Part shown: piece by piece, positions 61,901 through 64,000 of the stretch
Numbering within the stretch: position 1 is the first letter of the stretch
Layout of the letters: the number at the start of each line of letters is the position of its first letter
DNA from: Pedobacter sp014947265
GTDB lineage: Bacteria > Bacteroidota > Bacteroidia > Sphingobacteriales > Sphingobacteriaceae
Assembly: GCF_014947265.1 (NCBI RefSeq)
Contig: NZ_JADCNK010000001.1
Location: 310,001 to 374,000 of the forward strand
Length of the DNA stretch: 64,000 nt
Direction: 5' to 3'
Program-made: the position numbers and the translations under genes
Notes under the pieces: model-generated
Told to the model about the DNA's origin: nothing
The model's database searches: none
The model's input: the letters and a program-made list of their open reading frames with translations, nothing else

Positions 61901-62251
61901 AAACTCGATAATGAAGCTGAACTTGCCATTTTTGAAAAACATCTGGCAGATCGTTTCGGACCAGTTCCACCACAAGTAAAAACCATGTTGAGTGTGGTGC
62001 GTTTGCAGTGGCTGGGCAAGAAATTGGGCTTCGAGAAAATCAGTTTCAAGAAAAATAGTTTGCGGGGATATTTCCTAAGCGATAAACAATCGGCTTATTT
62101 CGATTCGAATACCTTTACCAGGATTTTAACTTTTGCACAAAACCATCCACGGATGTGTAATTTAAAAGAAGTAAAAAATACGCTAAGGATTGCTTTTGAT
62201 AATGTAAAAACCGTTGAGGAAGCAATCGAAACGTTGGAACTTATCGACTAA
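58913..62251 (+). CDS. mfd: Transcription-repair coupling factor Mfd
   Basis: A 1112-residue helicase that displaces stalled RNA polymerase and recruits UvrA. It initiates at TTG (58913), giving MNIRDLINRY, as in relatives. UvrB-like N-terminal part (to about 400), the CarD-like RNA polymerase interaction domain (GDYVTHIDHGIGKYAGLEKV, about 440-510), the translocase with Walker A GDVGFGKTE from 588 and DEEQ at 689-692, then the C-terminal TRCF domain. Length is normal for Bacteroidetes. A -7 box ends 4 nt before the start codon. Confidence 0.95.
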   Translation: MNIRDLINRYKTDDRVTQFTKALNATKNPKIQLKGLVGSADAIVALSSYFLLHKPILFVLPDREEAAYFQSDLESVLDKQVLLFPSSYRKSFDFTQVDTANVLARAEVLNELNHDSEYGKIVVSYPEAIAEKVIDRSALEKNTLEISLGAKLGIDFINEFLIDYDFDRRDFVYEPGQFSIRGGIVDIFSFSSDLPYRIEFFGDEVESIRSFEIESQLSVADVKSLTIVPNVQAKFLTESNISILDYIDQDTQLWFKDVEFTLDIVKAGYKKAVELWKALSLDDKNKNPEWIDPKFAFSDEKLLGDHLQDFPLVEFGKQFFYKTDNRFEFETKPQPSFNKDFNLLIHNLKENEKAGIINFIFTDSPKQIERLYAILEDIDKTAKFTPINSMLREGFLDPQIQTAFYTDHQIFDRYYKYKLKKGYQKSQAITLKDLRELKSGDYVTHIDHGIGKYAGLEKVEVNGKTQEMIRLIYADNDLLYVNINSLNRIAKYSGKESGVPKMNKLGTDAWDKLKKTTKKKVKDIARDLIKLYALRKTQAGTAFSPDSYLQTELEASFIYEDTPDQLKATQDVKKDMESPHPMDRLVCGDVGFGKTEIAVRAAFKAVAEGKQAAILVPTTILALQHFKTFSSRLKDFPVTVDYINRFKTSKQIKDTLAEAAAGKVDILIGTHRLLSKDVKFKDLGIMIIDEEQKFGVTAKERLKAVRVNVDTLTLTATPIPRTLHFSLMGARDLSIISTPPPNRQPVSTELHVFNDKLIQEAVQFELDRGGQVFFIHNRVNDLMQLGGLIQKLVPKARIGIAHGQLDGDQLEDVMLDFINGEKDVLVATTIIEAGLDIPNANTIIINHSHMFGLSDLHQMRGRVGRSNKKAFCYLLSPPLSTLTSEARKRLSAIEEFSDLGSGFNVAMRDLDIRGSGNLLGAEQSGFIAEIGFEMYHKILDEAIQELKEAEFKGLFENEPARPFVGFTQVDTDLELYIPDAYITNITERYNLYTELSKLDNEAELAIFEKHLADRFGPVPPQVKTMLSVVRLQWLGKKLGFEKISFKKNSLRGYFLSDKQSAYFDSNTFTRILTFAQNHPRMCNLKEVKNTLRIAFDNVKTVEEAIETLELID

Positions 62252-62325
62252 AAACATTAATTCAGTCAACGGACTGACTCAATTAACGTTAATTCGGTCA
62301 ATGAACTGACTGAATTAATGTTTTT
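62250..62325 (+). terminator. Long hairpin downstream of mfd
   Basis: AAAAACATTAATTCAGTCA (62250-62268) pairs exactly with 62307-62325. Inside, AATTAACGTTAATT is itself palindromic. The T-run at the right arm favours use as an mfd terminator; the stem starts within the stop codon. Confidence 0.75.
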
Positions 62326-62354
62326 CAAATTATCAGCACTACCTTAAAATAAAA

Positions 62355-62573
62355 ATGTTAGACCCAACCTTATTGCTCGATTTAGTGAAAATGCAAATGC
62401 CTTATGGAAAATATAAAGGTTACCTGATCTGCAATATCCCTGAAAGTTATTTGCTTTGGTATAAGGATAAGGGCTTCCCGAAAGGTAAATTGGGCGATTT
62501 GATGGCTACGATGTTTGAAATACGGGTAAATGGTTTGGAGTATTTATTAACCCCATTGAAAAACCAGCGTTGA
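62355..62573 (+). CDS. DUF3820-family small protein
   Basis: A 72-residue protein with the DUF3820 core: MPYGKYKGYLICNIPESYLLWYKDKGFPKGKLGDLM. The family is often called a putative quorum-sensing-regulated or DNA-associated factor, but function is unproven. The M-P-[FY]-G-K-[YH]-K-G motif is shared with nuclease-associated relatives. It is transcribed after the mfd terminator with a short leader and ends before the dispersed repeat copy C. Confidence 0.85.
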   Translation: MLDPTLLLDLVKMQMPYGKYKGYLICNIPESYLLWYKDKGFPKGKLGDLMATMFEIRVNGLEYLLTPLKNQR

Positions 62574-62604
62574 TGGATCGCTAATGGAGATAACCTCTAG
62601 ATAA

Positions 62605-62688
62605 CGTCATTTCGAGCGAAGTGCAACGAAGCCGAGAAATCTATATATACAGATCTCTCCATTGCGCTGCGCTCCAGTCGAGATGACG
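62605..62688. repeat. Dispersed palindromic repeat, copy C
   Basis: CGTCATTTCGAGCGAAGTGCAACGAAGCCGAG opens, and GCGCTCCAGTCGAGATGACG ends, this 84-bp copy of the family at 20931 and 23491. The first and last 7-9 bases are inverted repeats of each other. Confidence 0.75.
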
Positions 62689-62752
62689 ATTTTTCTATTG
62701 ATTTCTCAGAAAAAAAATCTGCGGAGATCAGCGTAATCTGCGGGAAACAAAT

Positions 62753-63469
62753 CTATATCTCACAACCATTTTCATCACAAACCGCATCATCATTTTTATT
62801 TAATGAGGTAAGTGTGTTTTTAGGCTGAGCAGCTTTCCATTCTGTAAAACTTTGGGTAAGCGCATCGGTAAAAGCCTGAACGGGCTGAGCACCTGAAACG
62901 CCATATTTACGGTCCATTACAAAATAAGGAACCCCTCTAATACCTAAATTCTGACTTTCATAAATATCATAACGAACAGCTTCGCTAAATTGATCTCCTT
63001 TTAAAACCTCTTCTGCTTCAGCACGATTTAACCCAATTTCTTCAGCAAGATCAACTAAAACATCGGTTTCGCCGATATTTTTACTATTTACAAAATGTGC
63101 TTCAAACAGTTTTTCTTCCGCTAAATCCTGTAGACTATGTTTGGCTGCCAGGTGGATCAAACGATGTGCGTTAAAGGTATTTGCTGGAATATTGGTATCA
63201 AAATCGATGCTTAAGCCTGCATTTGCAGCCATATCAACCACCTGCTTAGTCATTTGTTTGGCTTGCTCAACCGGCATTCCTTTACTTCTCGAAAGGTAAT
63301 CGTATACCGTTTCATTATTGGTATTGTGATACTCCGGATTGAGCTGAAAACTCTTCCAATCTATTTCAATTTCATTTTTGAAGGGCAATTTTTCTATCGC
63401 CTGTTCAAAATGTCTTTTCCCGATATAGCAAAACGGACACATTACATCCGACCAGATTTCTACTTTCAT
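62753..63469 (-). CDS. DsbA-family oxidoreductase, FrnE-like
   Basis: A 238-residue thioredoxin-fold protein with CPFC (C11-C14) active site in VMCPFCYIGKRHFE, and the cis-Pro region IRGVPYFVMDRKYGVSGAQP. This is the FrnE/DsbA-like group, usually cytosolic (no signal peptide). It is probably a disulphide oxidoreductase or isomerase; the partner is unknown. C-terminal CDENGCEI has another CxxxxC pair. A -7 box TAATTTTG (minus) at 63474-63481 leaves only 4 nt to the ATG. Confidence 0.93.
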   Translation of the reverse strand: MKVEIWSDVMCPFCYIGKRHFEQAIEKLPFKNEIEIDWKSFQLNPEYHNTNNETVYDYLSRSKGMPVEQAKQMTKQVVDMAANAGLSIDFDTNIPANTFNAHRLIHLAAKHSLQDLAEEKLFEAHFVNSKNIGETDVLVDLAEEIGLNRAEAEEVLKGDQFSEAVRYDIYESQNLGIRGVPYFVMDRKYGVSGAQPVQAFTDALTQSFTEWKAAQPKNTLTSLNKNDDAVCDENGCEI

Positions 63470-63473
63470 AACA

Positions 63474-63481
63474 CAAAATTA
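63474..63481 (-). promoter_or_regulatory. -7 box (TAATTTTG, minus) 4 nt before the DsbA-like gene
   Basis: Plus-strand CAAAATTA, exact TAnnTTTG match, with a 4-base gap to the start at 63469. Same gap as in trmD, the MscS-like gene and mfd. Confidence 0.55.
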
Positions 63482-63645
63482 AGCGGATTATAATTGGCTA
63501 TAGTAAGGCCAAAGTAAAAAGCTACTATTGTTTAGGATAGTGGCTTCTATATTAATCATAGAATGTCATTCTGAGAGACAATTTATTGTACAAAATTCAT
63601 ATACATTGACAAGAAAATCTTAATAATTGGTCTGCTACGACGAAC

Positions 63646-63727
63646 CGTCATTCCCAACTTGATTGGGAATCTTAATGCCTTGGTAGTTTGCAGGTGCATT
63701 ACGATTCCCGCCTGCGCGGGAATGACG
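63646..63727. repeat. Inverted repeat CGTCATTCCC ... GGGAATGACG
   Basis: Ten-base perfect arms at 63646-63655 and 63718-63727, with two smaller inner hairpins, TTCCCAA/TTGGGAA and CCCGC/GCGGG. This is a typical dispersed palindromic repeat and lies between the two minus-strand genes. Confidence 0.7.
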
Positions 63728-63765
63728 ACCGATCAGGAAGTTCAACATGGCAAACTCAATTATAA

Positions 63766-64000
63766 CTATTTATACAACTGGTTAAATATTAACTTAAAAG
63801 TACCGTGCGTTTGTGCTCTAAATGTAATTTCGGGTCCGAAGGCAATCAATTTACCTTTCCCAACTTTTGCTTCAAAAGCGGTTACCCCATCTTGCAGGTA
63901 AGCCTGCCCCCAGGCCCAGCCACTGCGCAAAGGTGTGGAATTTTCGAACCACATTAAAGGTTTAATCTTACCAGAAGCAATGGCGTTGCCAGTGAGTTTA
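63766..64000 (-). CDS. C-terminal part of a probable M14-family peptidase (runs off the window)
   Basis: The frame is open from the stop at 63766 to the end of the window, with no in-frame start needed. It encodes the last 77 residues, including ASGKIKPLMWFENSTPLRSGWAWGQ and GKLIAFGPEITFRAQTHGTFKLIFNQLY. That ending, a glutamine-amidotransferase-like tail, is typical of long M14 zinc carboxypeptidase-type proteins of Bacteroidetes. The catalytic domain is outside the window, so the assignment rests on the tail only. Confidence 0.55.
   Translation of the reverse strand, partial: KLTGNAIASGKIKPLMWFENSTPLRSGWAWGQAYLQDGVTAFEAKVGKGKLIAFGPEITFRAQTHGTFKLIFNQLYK

Noticed and set aside
1..64000. tRNA, rRNA, CRISPR array or prophage genes.
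   Set aside because: Spacers were scanned by eye for tRNA-like cloverleaf ends and for regularly spaced repeats; none was found. No integrase, terminase or capsid gene occurs.

Overview
The window reads as chromosome of a Bacteroidetes bacterium, most likely a Pedobacter-type member of the Sphingobacteriaceae. Supporting signs are TAnnTTTG promoter boxes, start codons that mostly lack a Shine-Dalgarno sequence, many secreted proteins whose signal peptides end in A-Q, a DUF5916 barrel protein, a SusC-like signature, ribosomal protein S16 with a long Ala/Glu tail, and AT-rich spacers with characteristic palindromic repeats. No rRNA, tRNA, CRISPR array, integrase or phage module was seen.

Layout. 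0-5 kb: a DUF5916 outer-membrane protein, a 537-bp non-coding element with terminal inverted repeats and a 9-bp target duplication, then ffh. 5-8 kb: comM, whose leader and first 28 codons are duplicated around an inserted secreted metalloprotease gene. 8-14 kb: accessory genes (two paralogous secreted proteins, an XAC2610-like protein, a SanA/YdcF-type protein, a lipoprotein, a Crp-type regulator, a DJ-1/PfpI protein). 14-18.5 kb: a beta-CASP nuclease and proB-proA. 18.7-28 kb: prolyl oligopeptidase, M16 peptidase, def, NifU-type protein, Mrp/ApbC and an AsmA-GT51 glycosyltransferase. 28-36 kb: hpt, psd, a mechanosensitive channel, then rpsP-rimM and trmD-rplS, which are separated by an oppositely oriented UvrD-like helicase carrying an apparent nuclease domain. 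36-44 kb: a VIT/VWA protein, a YbjQ-family protein, pfkA and a DsbD split into two genes. 44-47 kb: birA, rsfS, ftsH and a LUD protein. 47-54 kb: an LpxR-like protein, two exported proteins, a histidine kinase/response regulator pair and a ketoacyl synthase III. 54-64 kb: TPR protein, zinc-ribbon coiled-coil protein, Nif3-like protein, TM2 and DUF2752 proteins, mfd, a DUF3820 protein, a FrnE-like DsbA, and the 3' end of a probable M14 peptidase gene.

Most genes are housekeeping: translation and secretion (ffh, def, rpsP, rimM, trmD, rplS, rsfS), envelope (psd, GT51, LpxR-like), thiol redox (DsbD, DsbA), Fe-S assembly (NifU, Mrp) and repair (mfd). Two single genes look like late arrivals inserted into otherwise conserved loci: the zincin with a possible VHL-beta domain at comM, and the helicase-nuclease at rimM/trmD. 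These are the best candidates for undescribed biology. A second theme is promoter architecture: several genes have the -7 box only 4-7 nt before the start codon, which predicts leaderless mRNAs.
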